The notes under the pieces were generated by a model. The model was not told the origin of the DNA. It did no database searches and saw only the letters and a list, made by a program, of their open reading frames with translations. Below are positions 35,993 to 45,008 of a stretch of 64,000 nucleotides of DNA, in pieces. The DNA comes from CAYUYV01 sp964561475 (GTDB taxonomy: Bacteria > Pseudomonadota > Alphaproteobacteria > JAJFIK01), in the NCBI GenBank assembly GCA_964561475.1, contig CAZLPU010000007.1:1-64000 (forward strand), given 5' to 3'. Numbering within the stretch: position 1 is the first letter of the stretch; each line of letters begins with the position of its first letter. Position numbers and translations under genes: made by a program.

Positions 35993-36695
35993 CCTTCGCC
36001 GGTCGGCGCACGCATTTCAGCTTCTGACCCTGGTGCTCATCCTTCCGGGACTTTTCAGCGTGGCCGGATGTTCCGGAGACAGCACAGCGGGCCTCTTGGG
36101 ACGCTATCTCCGCCAGGCGGTGCTGCCGGACCAAGGCGAGAGCTACACACGGAAGCAGGTCGCCGACAAGCCCCATGCCTCACTGGGTCTGGCCATTGGC
36201 GCATCATCGAAGGGTCTTGTCTTTCTTGAGGAGGTGCGGGGCCGGGATCATCGCTGGGTTTCCGGAGATCCCATCGCCATCGTCACCCGTGGGCCACGGA
36301 TCCTGGCGGCGGCGGGACTTGAGCATCCTCAGGCTCCTGCGGACTTGACGGGTACCCGGTTCAACGGACGCGATCCGGCCGACGGCATGCTCCACACCCT
36401 GGTCCGCCCTTTAACTGCGATCCGGTTCCTTGATTTTCGCCGGGAACGGATCTTCAATGTGCGTCTTTCCTGCCGGTTTGTCCCCAAGGGGGAGACGACC
36501 GTGATGATTGTGGGGATTACCCACAAAGTCGTTGAGGTGCGGGAGCGTTGTCATGCGCCGCTGATCCACTGGCGTTTCACCAATGTGTTCTGGGCGGACA
36601 CGTCCACCGGACGGGTCTGGCGGTCACGCCAGCATGTTCACCCCAAGGCGCCGGTGATCACAATGGATGTGCTGCGTCCCTCCGCCGTGCGCTGA
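35976..36695 (+). CDS. yjbF: YjbF/GfcB-like lipoprotein
   Basis: 239 residues from the ATG at 35976, overlapping the YjbH gene by 17 bases. A lipoprotein signal peptide ends at FSVAGC. The domain with GPRILAAAGLEHPQAP, then LTAIRFLDFRRERIFNVRLSCRF, and TNVFWADTSTGRVWRSRQHVHP is the YjbF (DUF2886/GfcB-like) pattern. It is a periplasm-facing outer-membrane lipoprotein tied to exopolysaccharide assembly. An upstream ATG at 35943 is possible but would hide the signal peptide. Confidence 0.87.
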   Translation: MASRIDLRRSAHAFQLLTLVLILPGLFSVAGCSGDSTAGLLGRYLRQAVLPDQGESYTRKQVADKPHASLGLAIGASSKGLVFLEEVRGRDHRWVSGDPIAIVTRGPRILAAAGLEHPQAPADLTGTRFNGRDPADGMLHTLVRPLTAIRFLDFRRERIFNVRLSCRFVPKGETTVMIVGITHKVVEVRERCHAPLIHWRFTNVFWADTSTGRVWRSRQHVHPKAPVITMDVLRPSAVR

Positions 36696-36935
36696 TCGGG
36701 ACAAGGCAGGCGGAATCAAGTCAATGTACCAATTGCCTGCGGCTGCCATGACCGTCGGCGTGGCTTTTCTCCGGACTGGCGGATGGAGAAAAGCGGGGAG
36801 GAGAGCGGTTTCGCGCGCACGCCGAAAGGGGGCGGGCCGCCATGGCGGGTGTGGGCTTATGCAAGTCCGCTCACGGAGAGCCTTTGCGCGCTTTTGGGAC
36901 GCAGAGCCTCCTCCCGCTCAAGAGTAGCTCAAATC

Positions 36936-39701
36936 ATGGTTCAGACCATCCGCCTGTCCCGCCTCGTTCCTCTTCTTTGCATGTTTTTTTGCCTGCTGTC
37001 CGGGGGTTCGGGAACTGCCATCGGCCAGGGCATTGATCTCAATGATCTCCAGCGGCTCCAGGATGAGGAATTCCGTGCCCGTGCGGAAGAAAGTGGAAAT
37101 GCATCCGGTGGTCAGGAAAGCGGCACCCGGGTCATCATGCCACCGGAAGAGCGCAGCGATCCAGAAAAGGCGTCCCGGATCGAGCAGATCTTCTCGGCAA
37201 GAGCCGGCCGGCCTGTGCGTCAGTTCGGATACGGTACTTTCAGAGGCCGTCCGGTCTATGAGTTGAGCCAGGGCGGCGGCATCCAGGAAAGCTATGTGCT
37301 GGGTCCGGGGGATGAGATTGTCGTGACCCTTCGCGGCCAGGAGAACACGCGCTACCGGCGCCGGATCGACCGGAACGGGCAGATTCTGCTGCCCCGCCTT
37401 GCGCCCATCGCCGCCAGTGGACGCACCCTGGCGGATGTCCGCGCGGAGCTCGATGAAGCGGTTGCCAAGACCTTCATTGCCACGGAGGCCTTTATCGCGC
37501 TGGGAGAAATCCGCCAGCTGCGTATTCTGGTGGCCGGGGAAGTGGTGGAGCCTGGCCCGCGTCCGGTCACTGGTTTGTCCACGGTGCTTGATGCCCTGTT
37601 GCTCTCCGGCGGCATCGCCAAGACCGGTTCCCTGCGGAATATCCGTATCCTGCGCGGGGGCAGCGAACGGCGGATCGACCTTTACGGGGTCCTCACCGGA
37701 TCTGACCGGGTGTCCGGGCTTCAACTCCAGGAGGGGGATACGGTGCTGGTGCCGCCGTTGGGCCGCACCATTGCCGTGGTCGGTGCTGTGCGCAGACCGG
37801 GTATCTATGAAATCCCCGATGGCGAACGCCCCAGTGCCCGTGCCCTGATTGATCTTGCCGGGGGAGAGGAAGTCCGCGGGGCCTACCGCTACACACTCCT
37901 GCGCACCAGGGATGACGGGGTACGCGCCTTCGAGACCCTGAGTGATCTGGGCCGCGTGGTTGTGGGTGATTCGGACATTCTGTTCGTTCAACCTGCTGTG
38001 GATACCGATACGGGAAAGGTCTCTCTGCGGGGCCATTCCACCCTTGCCGGGGAGTTCTCCCTGACCCAGACCCGGACCATGGCTGATCTATTGCAGGACC
38101 CGTCGGCCTTCCGTGAGAGCCCCTATCTGCTTTTCGGCATTCTGAGCCGGCGGGACCCGGACAGTCTGAGCCGGACACTGACGGCCTTTTCCCCGGTTCA
38201 GGTGCTGAAGCAAACCAAATCCATTCCCTTGCGGGATCATGACATTGTCTGGATCTTGAGTACCAGGCAGGTGCGGGCGCTATCGGATGTGACACGAAGT
38301 GCGGAGTTGGCCCGGAGGGAACGCCAGCACAGCCGCTTCGTGGCCCGCCAGGGACAGGTTCAGGCTCAAATGGGGAAGGCTGATGATCTGGGTGCGCGCC
38401 TTGCCACAGCCGGTGGGGCGGTTGCCGGTGAAGCCGCGGCAGGTCTGAGCGGCGATGAAGATCTTGGGGAACGTCTGCCGCCTTTGGGCGCGGGTGTCCG
38501 GGGAACGGTGGGGAGGGACAATCTGCGTTCTTTCGCCGGGGCTCAGGACACGCCGGGCGCCGGCACCGGGCTCCTCGCGCCGGATCAGGATCCCGCTCCG
38601 GTCAATGCCGGGGGGGCCGCACCGGAACTCACCCGACCCGTGCTTGCCCACGGTCTGGGCGTGGACCAGGAAGCGCTCCATGGGTTCCTTACGGATTATC
38701 TGACAGCGCTGAGAGGCGCGGTGCGGGTGCCCGGATACTATTTCGTGTCAACGGGCACAAGCCTTGGGGATCTGGTCGGAGTGGCGGGTGGTCTGCGCCG
38801 GACGACGGATCTCGCCACGGTGGAAATCACCGGCACGACCTACGATAATGTTCATGGGACCTCCAGAACCATCCGCCGGAATATCTCTCCCGGGACGGAT
38901 GGCCTCGCGGGGATCCGAATCCAGCCGGGGGACTCGGTGGTGCTGCGTGAGGTCTATTCCGAGCGGTGGAATGGCCGGGTCAATGTATTCGGCGAGGTGC
39001 GGTTCCCGGGATCCTATGAGGTGATCCGGGGAGAGAAGCTCTCGTCCCTGATGGGGCGGGCCGGTGGCCTTACCGATCAGGCTTATCCCATTGGTGCTAT
39101 TTTCGCCCGCCGTTCCGTGGCGCGACAGGAGCGGGAAAGCAATCTGCGCAAGGCGGAGGATCTGCAACGCTTGATCATTGCCCAGAGCAGCCGGCGGGAG
39201 GTCAACGCCGAGCAGATCGCGTTTCTCAGTCAGCTGATGGAGACACTGCGCCAGGACCAGCCCGTGGGCCGGATCACCGTGGAGGTGGATCCCACAGTGC
39301 TCGCCGCGGAGCCTTCACTGGATATTGAGCTGGAGCCTGGGGATGCACTTTACATTCCCTCCCGTCCGTCCACGGTGCTGGTGGCCGGTCAGGTGCTCAA
39401 TCCGGCTGCGTTCCAGGTGGAACCGGGCAAGCGGGCGACCCATTACCTGCGTCTGGCGGGTGGCCTCAACGATCTGGCGGACAGAAAGCGGATCTATGTG
39501 ATCTATCCGGACGGTACATCGGAAAGGGTGCGCAGCGGTTTCTGGCGCCTGCGGGGTACCCGGATCATTCCTGGTTCCGTGGTCGTGGTGCCCTATGATG
39601 TCACGCCCTTTTTCTTCTCGGATTTCCTGCGCGATACTCTTTCCACCACGAGCCAGCTCGCGATTACCGCTGCGTCCATTTCCGCCGTGATCGCTAATTG
39701 A
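36936..39701 (+). CDS. SLBB-domain polysaccharide export protein (Wza/GfcE-like)
   Basis: 921 residues. A signal peptide (LVPLLCMFFCLLSGGSGTAIG) is followed by a polysaccharide export domain (ESYVLGPGDEIVVTLRGQENTRYRRRIDRNGQILLPRLAPIAASG). Several SLBB repeats then follow (RILVAGEVVEPGPRPV, IAVVGAVRRPGIYEIPDG, VNVFGEVRFPGSYEVIRG, VLVAGQVLNPAAFQVEPG). Residues ~490-620 are a charged, low-complexity insert. It is longer than Wza (~380) and nearer the multi-SLBB type, ending in a hydrophobic segment. It should form the periplasm/outer-membrane channel for the polysaccharide made by this cluster. It converges with the Wzy-like gene with no gap. Confidence 0.9.
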   Translation: MVQTIRLSRLVPLLCMFFCLLSGGSGTAIGQGIDLNDLQRLQDEEFRARAEESGNASGGQESGTRVIMPPEERSDPEKASRIEQIFSARAGRPVRQFGYGTFRGRPVYELSQGGGIQESYVLGPGDEIVVTLRGQENTRYRRRIDRNGQILLPRLAPIAASGRTLADVRAELDEAVAKTFIATEAFIALGEIRQLRILVAGEVVEPGPRPVTGLSTVLDALLLSGGIAKTGSLRNIRILRGGSERRIDLYGVLTGSDRVSGLQLQEGDTVLVPPLGRTIAVVGAVRRPGIYEIPDGERPSARALIDLAGGEEVRGAYRYTLLRTRDDGVRAFETLSDLGRVVVGDSDILFVQPAVDTDTGKVSLRGHSTLAGEFSLTQTRTMADLLQDPSAFRESPYLLFGILSRRDPDSLSRTLTAFSPVQVLKQTKSIPLRDHDIVWILSTRQVRALSDVTRSAELARRERQHSRFVARQGQVQAQMGKADDLGARLATAGGAVAGEAAAGLSGDEDLGERLPPLGAGVRGTVGRDNLRSFAGAQDTPGAGTGLLAPDQDPAPVNAGGAAPELTRPVLAHGLGVDQEALHGFLTDYLTALRGAVRVPGYYFVSTGTSLGDLVGVAGGLRRTTDLATVEITGTTYDNVHGTSRTIRRNISPGTDGLAGIRIQPGDSVVLREVYSERWNGRVNVFGEVRFPGSYEVIRGEKLSSLMGRAGGLTDQAYPIGAIFARRSVARQERESNLRKAEDLQRLIIAQSSRREVNAEQIAFLSQLMETLRQDQPVGRITVEVDPTVLAAEPSLDIELEPGDALYIPSRPSTVLVAGQVLNPAAFQVEPGKRATHYLRLAGGLNDLADRKRIYVIYPDGTSERVRSGFWRLRGTRIIPGSVVVVPYDVTPFFFSDFLRDTLSTTSQLAITAASISAVIAN

Positions 39702-41045
39702 TCAGGACGGGGCGGAAGCGAGCCGTTCCCGCGTGGGGAAGAAGGTGATGGGTGTGCGGAACAGGAAGAGCAGGCCGGCAATCAGGATCGTGGCGACCAT
39801 GAAGTCTATGTTGAGCCGGAAAAGATTATAGACGATCCGGCCCACCAGACTGGCAAAGGCGAAGGACAGGAAGAAAGCCATGAGGCCCATATCCTTGCGC
39901 TCAAGGACGGTCCGGATCATGCGCAGGGCCAACCCTGCCGCGAGGCCCTGGAAGAGCCCCCAAAGCAATACACCACCCCAGCCATAAGCCACAAAGCCCC
40001 ACACCAACGGCGGCAGACGGAAACCGCCACTGTTCGTAGTGGTTTCCGCACCGATCACCAGTTTGGTCACCACCGCCGGGTTCCATTCATAGTGATAAGG
40101 CACAAGGCCGCCGAACACGGTTCGACCCAAGGAATGCTCCGCCCCCGACTCATGCCAGGCAAGCCAGAACCAGGTGAGATCCGCAACATCCGGAGCGCCC
40201 TTGACGATGGCAATCAGGTCGATCTCCTCCCTGAGCCCGATGAGATAATAGATGACGTCATTGGCCGCCGAGCCGAAACAAAAAAGGGCAAGATAGAAGA
40301 GGGCCATGAGCCCGACATAGCGTCCGCCCCGGTACCACACCGAACAGATCAGCAGAGTGAGGAGAATGGGTTCGGCCAGCACCGCCCGGCGTAGGGTGAA
40401 AAGAGTGAGAACGAAGATCGGCAGCAGCCAGATCAGCACAAGATAGCGCTTTGGCCCCTTCAGGGCGAGAAAGGCGATGATCAGAAAGGGGCAGGTGACG
40501 CCGTAGAGGACGATGGCCAGACGGTAATAGGCAGCATAGGCCTCATACCGATCAAAATAGTCTCCCGCCATATATTTGGCGGTAAGCGGATTTTCGGTAA
40601 ACGCTGGAATGAACCCCATCCCCAAGTAGGCGTAGGCATAAAGGGCAATGGAAAGGGTGGCGAGACCGAACAGGGCGATAAAGGGCGCCGGTCCTGGCCG
40701 GGCGGCCACGGCACCAATCCCCTTCATGAAGGGATCCGTCAGGCGTCCGGCAAGGTTGCGTTCCCGAAAGGCCAGGTGAAAGCCGAGAACGAAGGGGATG
40801 GTTCCTGCCACCAGAGCAAAACTCAGGGTGGTCAGCGCTTCTTCTTCGAGAAAGAGACGATCCTTGAGGGGGGTGATCAGAAAGACCGGACCCGCCACAT
40901 AGGCAATGAGGACGAAGGGCAGACCCTGCACAACAGTGAGATTTCGTGCCGAGGGCCAGGAGAAGGCCATCAGCACCAGAGGCGTACTCAGTGTCAGGAT
41001 GAGAACCAGCTGATACAGGAAGACTGTCTGTTCGGAGGCGGGCAT
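39702..41045 (-). CDS. Wzy-like polysaccharide polymerase (polytopic membrane protein)
   Basis: 447 residues with about 11-12 hydrophobic helices. A larger extracytoplasmic loop sits near residues 260-330 (GLREEIDLIAIVKGAPDV...HESGAEHSLGRTVFGG), which is the usual Wzy arrangement. Sequence similarity among Wzy proteins is low, so the call rests on topology, length and position between a Wzz-like gene and the export genes. It would join repeat units in the periplasm. It is the last gene of a four-gene reverse-strand operon and lies 12 bases after the Wzz-like gene. Confidence 0.7.
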   Translation of the reverse strand: MPASEQTVFLYQLVLILTLSTPLVLMAFSWPSARNLTVVQGLPFVLIAYVAGPVFLITPLKDRLFLEEEALTTLSFALVAGTIPFVLGFHLAFRERNLAGRLTDPFMKGIGAVAARPGPAPFIALFGLATLSIALYAYAYLGMGFIPAFTENPLTAKYMAGDYFDRYEAYAAYYRLAIVLYGVTCPFLIIAFLALKGPKRYLVLIWLLPIFVLTLFTLRRAVLAEPILLTLLICSVWYRGGRYVGLMALFYLALFCFGSAANDVIYYLIGLREEIDLIAIVKGAPDVADLTWFWLAWHESGAEHSLGRTVFGGLVPYHYEWNPAVVTKLVIGAETTTNSGGFRLPPLVWGFVAYGWGGVLLWGLFQGLAAGLALRMIRTVLERKDMGLMAFFLSFAFASLVGRIVYNLFRLNIDFMVATILIAGLLFLFRTPITFFPTRERLASAPS

Positions 41046-41057
41046 GCTGCGTGAGCC

Positions 41058-42194
41058 CTATTCCGCCGCCAGAACATGTGTGGGGGCCGTTGTCCGGCCC
41101 GCCGGCCTTGCCGGGGGCGGATGGGTCTGATGAGCGCCGGAACTGGAAGGCTTGTCCGGTCTCGATTTGGCCCGGCGTACCGGTCTTCTCTGTCCAACGC
41201 CAAGGGGCGCCGACCCGATGAGCATTTCGGTCATGATGACTGCGGTCATACCGATCAGCACACCGGCAAAGGCCAGCAGAACGATCTGGAGAACGGGTTT
41301 AGGGGAGGTGGGCAAGCTGGAAACCACGGGCAGATCGATCAATTCCGCCGCGTAAGGGAGATTGTCCGTGAGAAGCATATCCTGCTGTTCCACCTCCGCC
41401 ATCAGATTGATCAGAACGTTGCGGAGGTCGGAAATAGACGTGTCCTGAAGGCGGCGCGCGATGAAGGCCCGTTTGACCTGCCCCTGTTCGATTCCGTCCT
41501 CCCGCATGAGTTTTTCTGCATGGGCGTGGACCTTGAGCAGAAGGTTGAGCGCAAATTCCCGATCCGTGTGACTGTAGGAAATGGTGGTCACGCCGCTTTT
41601 GGAGGCATTCAGATCCAGCGCCGTGCCGAGATAGGCACTCAGGCGCTGGGCATCTGGCGGTACCCAGCCGCCCACACCAAAGAGATCCTTGGGCAGACGC
41701 TTGAGTCGGTACATCAAGGATGCAGGCTCTTGCCAGCGCCCATCCCGCCACTCCGACGCGAAAATCCGCGAGGGGATCACCGGATCGTTCATCAGGACCC
41801 GGGCAAGCCGGACACTGACCAGCATGTCCGTATAGCGCTGAAAAGCCGGGTCCGGCGCACCATCCAACCCCGGGAGGAAGGCAGCAACGCCGGAAAAGCC
41901 ACCACCGAGGGAGCGCGACCGGTTGAGACCGGTGAATTCCGACTCGTCGATGGGCGGAGCCACCCGAATCACTGCCGTGTACAGAATAGGAGAGCTCCAG
42001 ACCCACAGAACCGCCAGGATCGCCATGGCCATAATCGGTCCGATAAAGACCCTGGGACGCCGGATGAACATTCTGAGAATGTCCATCAGAACGAGATCCT
42101 CCGGCCCGTCATGGTCGGGACGCCCCCTGTCGGATGTCCGCTCCTGGGCATGATGGTTGGGGGAGGGCGCCGTTCGGCTGTCACGCTCTTCCAT
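41058..42194 (-). CDS. Wzz-like chain-length / polysaccharide co-polymerase protein
   Basis: 378 residues. A Wzz-type first helix (PIMAMAILAVLWVWSSPILYTAVIRVAPP, about 55-80) is followed by a periplasmic domain with helical stretches. The second helix (about 305-327) follows the Pro-rich LPTSPKPVLQIVLL motif typical of the Wzz C-terminal segment. An unusual ~40-residue Pro/Arg/Ser tail follows in the cytoplasm; there is no kinase domain. It would set polymer length with the neighbouring Wzy-like protein. The start at 42194 lies eight bases after the preceding glycosyltransferase stop. Confidence 0.8.
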   Translation of the reverse strand: MEERDSRTAPSPNHHAQERTSDRGRPDHDGPEDLVLMDILRMFIRRPRVFIGPIMAMAILAVLWVWSSPILYTAVIRVAPPIDESEFTGLNRSRSLGGGFSGVAAFLPGLDGAPDPAFQRYTDMLVSVRLARVLMNDPVIPSRIFASEWRDGRWQEPASLMYRLKRLPKDLFGVGGWVPPDAQRLSAYLGTALDLNASKSGVTTISYSHTDREFALNLLLKVHAHAEKLMREDGIEQGQVKRAFIARRLQDTSISDLRNVLINLMAEVEQQDMLLTDNLPYAAELIDLPVVSSLPTSPKPVLQIVLLAFAGVLIGMTAVIMTEMLIGSAPLGVGQRRPVRRAKSRPDKPSSSGAHQTHPPPARPAGRTTAPTHVLAAE

Positions 42195-42202
42195 GATGTG
42201 GC

Positions 42203-43492
42203 TCACGCGGCTTTGGCGGGAAGAGCAGTATCCGGATGGGCGTCCGGCGACTCGAGAACCGGCCGGATGGCGGGCTGGTCCCGGGGATCGCATTCGGGAT
42301 GGGCGTCAAACAGGGCATCCAGAGTTGCGTCAAACGCATGGGGTACGGCGAACCGGCGGCGCTCATAATATCCGGCATTGCGACCTGCGGAAATCGCCCG
42401 GGCCACCTGGCCCATAAAATCCGGTGCCCCGTCGGTAAGGGCAATCGGTGCGCCAATGGTCTCAAGCCCCTTTGTGCGTGAGGCGACGACCGGCAGACCC
42501 ATGGCCAGATACTGATAGAGTTTCAGGGGATTGGAGTGCTCTGCGAACCGATCCTCCTTGTGGGTCCGGAAGGGTATCAGGCCCACGTCGCAGCCTTGCA
42601 GATAGCGCGGCAGGCTGACATAGGCTCGCTGTCCCAGGAAATGGACATTGGGTCGGCGCAAGAGGGCGGCAAGATCGTCCGGGCTGACCCCTCCTGTCAT
42701 GAAGCCGATCAGCACGATATTGAGGCTGGGCATGGCATCCGCCAGGGCCTCCAGAAGAGACCAGTCGATGCGCTGGCTCAGTTCACCCACATAGACCGCA
42801 CGCGGTCCGGGGATCTGGTCCAGGGAAACAGGCACCTGGGAGGACTTGGCCGGATCGAACAGTTCCGCTTCATAGCCGTTCGGCAGGAAGGCCATGCGGC
42901 GCGGATTGAGCGCAGCGATATCATCCTCATAGGTCCTGGAGGCGTAGACCGTGAGGTCGGCTCTGGCCGCCAAATGGGCCGCCGCCTTCATCCGCCCACG
43001 CAATCCTCCCTGTACTGTGTAATTCCGTTTGTGGGCATCCAGACTGTCGATCACCCGGAAAATGGTCAGCGGAGACTCAAAATGATCCGCAAGCCCGGCG
43101 AAGATCGGATCATCGCAGTAGAACAGGTCCGGCCTGCGGAAGGGCTTGAGTGCATGGGCCATCGAAAGGGGCGGGACAGTGGTCCGGTGCCAGTGGCGGT
43201 GGAGCAGGTCCGAGGCAAATCCGGGCAGGGGCAGGTCCTTGGGCGGTGCAAGGGCGGCCGGGACATAGGACACAATGTCCTTGCCAAAGGGATGGCCGCC
43301 GTCGGCCCAGGTCCGCACACGGCCTTTCAGCTCAGCACTCCAGGTGGCGCCCACATGGAAAGGCGAGATGGGTGCGGACAAATAGGCCACCTTGTAGCCC
43401 TGACGGGTCAGCCAACGGGCCCAGTAATGGGAGCCCCGGGGCGGTGCGTTATAAGGGTTGACCGAGGCGACAACAGCAAGTTTCCGGGCCAT
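42203..43492 (-). CDS. glycosyltransferase (GT-B fold)
   Basis: 429 residues from the ATG at 43492 (MARKLAVVASVNPYNAPPRGSHYWA), with GGAG upstream. N-terminal Rossmann-like half; the C-terminal half has GPRAVYVGELSQRIDWSLLEALADAMPSLNIVLIG and the donor-site segment SNPLKLYQYLAMGLPVVAS. It resembles the TuaH/GT1-GT4-like transferases found in polysaccharide loci. The sugar donor is unknown. It is the second gene of the reverse-strand operon. Confidence 0.83.
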   Translation of the reverse strand: MARKLAVVASVNPYNAPPRGSHYWARWLTRQGYKVAYLSAPISPFHVGATWSAELKGRVRTWADGGHPFGKDIVSYVPAALAPPKDLPLPGFASDLLHRHWHRTTVPPLSMAHALKPFRRPDLFYCDDPIFAGLADHFESPLTIFRVIDSLDAHKRNYTVQGGLRGRMKAAAHLAARADLTVYASRTYEDDIAALNPRRMAFLPNGYEAELFDPAKSSQVPVSLDQIPGPRAVYVGELSQRIDWSLLEALADAMPSLNIVLIGFMTGGVSPDDLAALLRRPNVHFLGQRAYVSLPRYLQGCDVGLIPFRTHKEDRFAEHSNPLKLYQYLAMGLPVVASRTKGLETIGAPIALTDGAPDFMGQVARAISAGRNAGYYERRRFAVPHAFDATLDALFDAHPECDPRDQPAIRPVLESPDAHPDTALPAKAA

Positions 43493-43592
43493 GGAAGGTC
43501 TCCAGTTTATTCTCGTTGCGGAAAAAAGGTTGATGGAAGTGTCGTCTGAACAAAGATGAAGAGGCGTCCCCTCAAAACGAGGACCGGCGGTT

Positions 43593-44642
43593 TCAGGCGG
43601 CGTCCTGCAAAACTTCCCGGGTCTGACGGGCGGAGCGGGCCCAACTGTAGTCAACGGCCCGGATGCGTCCCAGACGGGCAAGCCGATCCCGGTCCCGGTC
43701 ATTATCCGCCAGATCGATAATCGCACCGGCAATAGCGCCAGCATCCATGGGATCGATCAGCATGCCCGCATCACCGACCACCTCGGCCATGGCAGTGTCC
43801 CGGCTGGTAATGACCGGCACGCCACTGGCCATGGCCTCGAGCGGGGGCAGCCCGAACCCTTCGTAGAGAGAAGGGTAGACCAGCATCCGGGCACCGGCGA
43901 TCAGGGCAGGGAGTACTGCGTCGGGCACATGGCCGGTGAAATGGATCCGCTCCGGCAATGTGCCGAATGTGCACGCGGCGTAATGGCGGGCCTCGCCTTC
44001 CTGACCGGCAATGATAAGTGTGGCCTCAAGCCCGTGACGCTCCTGCACCTGCGCCCAGGCCTGCACAAGCCGACCGACATTCTTGCGGGGCTGGACCGAC
44101 CCAAGACACAGAACATAAGGACCGTCTGGCAATCCCAGGCTGGCGCGCATGGCGGCGATGGTTTCCTCGGACTGGGGTGCGAACCGGTCACTGACCCCAT
44201 TGGGGATCACCGCGATACGCTCCTCGGGCACATTCACATGGGCGAGAATACGGTCCTTGGTGAAGGCGGAAATGGTAATGATGCGGCGCACCCGGGGCAG
44301 CAGCCTGGACAGCAGGAACTGATACCACTGGGCATTCCGCCGGCTGAGGGTTTCCGGGCAGTCGAAATACACCATGTCATGAACGGTGACCACCTGGCTC
44401 GCGAAACGCCAGGGCCCCGAATTGCTCGGACTCCAGAGCAGTCCGCGCACTTTCCCGGGCAGGAGACATTGCTCCCACGCATGGGCACGCAGGCCTTGGA
44501 GCCGTTGGCTTGGATGAACGGTCACGGTGCGGGCGTCCTGGTCCGGATCATCCTGCCAGTGGGACAGGATCTCCCGGGCGTAGCGCTGCACGCCGGTGAC
44601 GGGCTGCATGAGAATGCGCCCATTGACAGTTAAGGTCATCAT
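43593..44642 (-). CDS. glycosyltransferase family 4
   Basis: 349 residues. The acceptor half begins NGRILMQPVTGVQRYAREI and has TVHDMVYFDCPETLS. The donor half has VPEERIAVIPNGVSDRF, then YVLCLGSVQPRKNVGRLVQAW and the EX7E motif in YEGFGLPPLEAMASGVPVITS. This is the GT4 layout of mannosyl- and rhamnosyltransferases such as WbaZ-like enzymes. GAAGGG lies a few bases before the ATG at 44642; a GTG four codons earlier is an alternative. It is the first gene of the reverse-strand operon. Confidence 0.88.
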   Translation of the reverse strand: MMTLTVNGRILMQPVTGVQRYAREILSHWQDDPDQDARTVTVHPSQRLQGLRAHAWEQCLLPGKVRGLLWSPSNSGPWRFASQVVTVHDMVYFDCPETLSRRNAQWYQFLLSRLLPRVRRIITISAFTKDRILAHVNVPEERIAVIPNGVSDRFAPQSEETIAAMRASLGLPDGPYVLCLGSVQPRKNVGRLVQAWAQVQERHGLEATLIIAGQEGEARHYAACTFGTLPERIHFTGHVPDAVLPALIAGARMLVYPSLYEGFGLPPLEAMASGVPVITSRDTAMAEVVGDAGMLIDPMDAGAIAGAIIDLADNDRDRDRLARLGRIRAVDYSWARSARQTREVLQDAA

Positions 44643-45008
44643 CAAGCCCTTCACTTCTTGATGATTGAATGTGGACAGCTCGTAATGTGTCCGAGTCGCG
44701 CCGCCGTGTCGCCATTTCTTGCGCTGAAACGGAATTTACTGCCCGGGCTCACACATCACGGAGCCCATGGGAAGGTCAGCTCCGTTCGATTAAGGAAGCG
44801 TCAACATGGGACCAACGGACTGATCCGGCGGCCTGTGTCGGGCGTCAAACCCAGGAAGGCTTCAGCCCTTGTTAAGGATGATCTGGCTGCCTGCGACCCA
44901 GTTGCGCATTTTTTCTCATACGATCCCCATCCTGAGCCTTCCGCCTGGCAATCAAGGACCAGGTCGCTGGGATCAGTATTCAGGGATCGGCACCCAGGGA
45001 GCAGCCTT
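44643..45008. other. divergent promoter region
   Basis: About 365 bases between the divergent GT4 and 2OG-oxygenase genes. The frame of the oxygenase is open throughout to 44658, but the composition is not gene-like. No operator or promoter could be assigned with confidence. Confidence 0.35.

Noticed and set aside
44658..45008. N-terminal extension of the 2OG oxygenase
   Set aside because: The sequence is not protein-like, overlaps the divergent promoter zone, and a GTG with a good binding site occurs at 45009.
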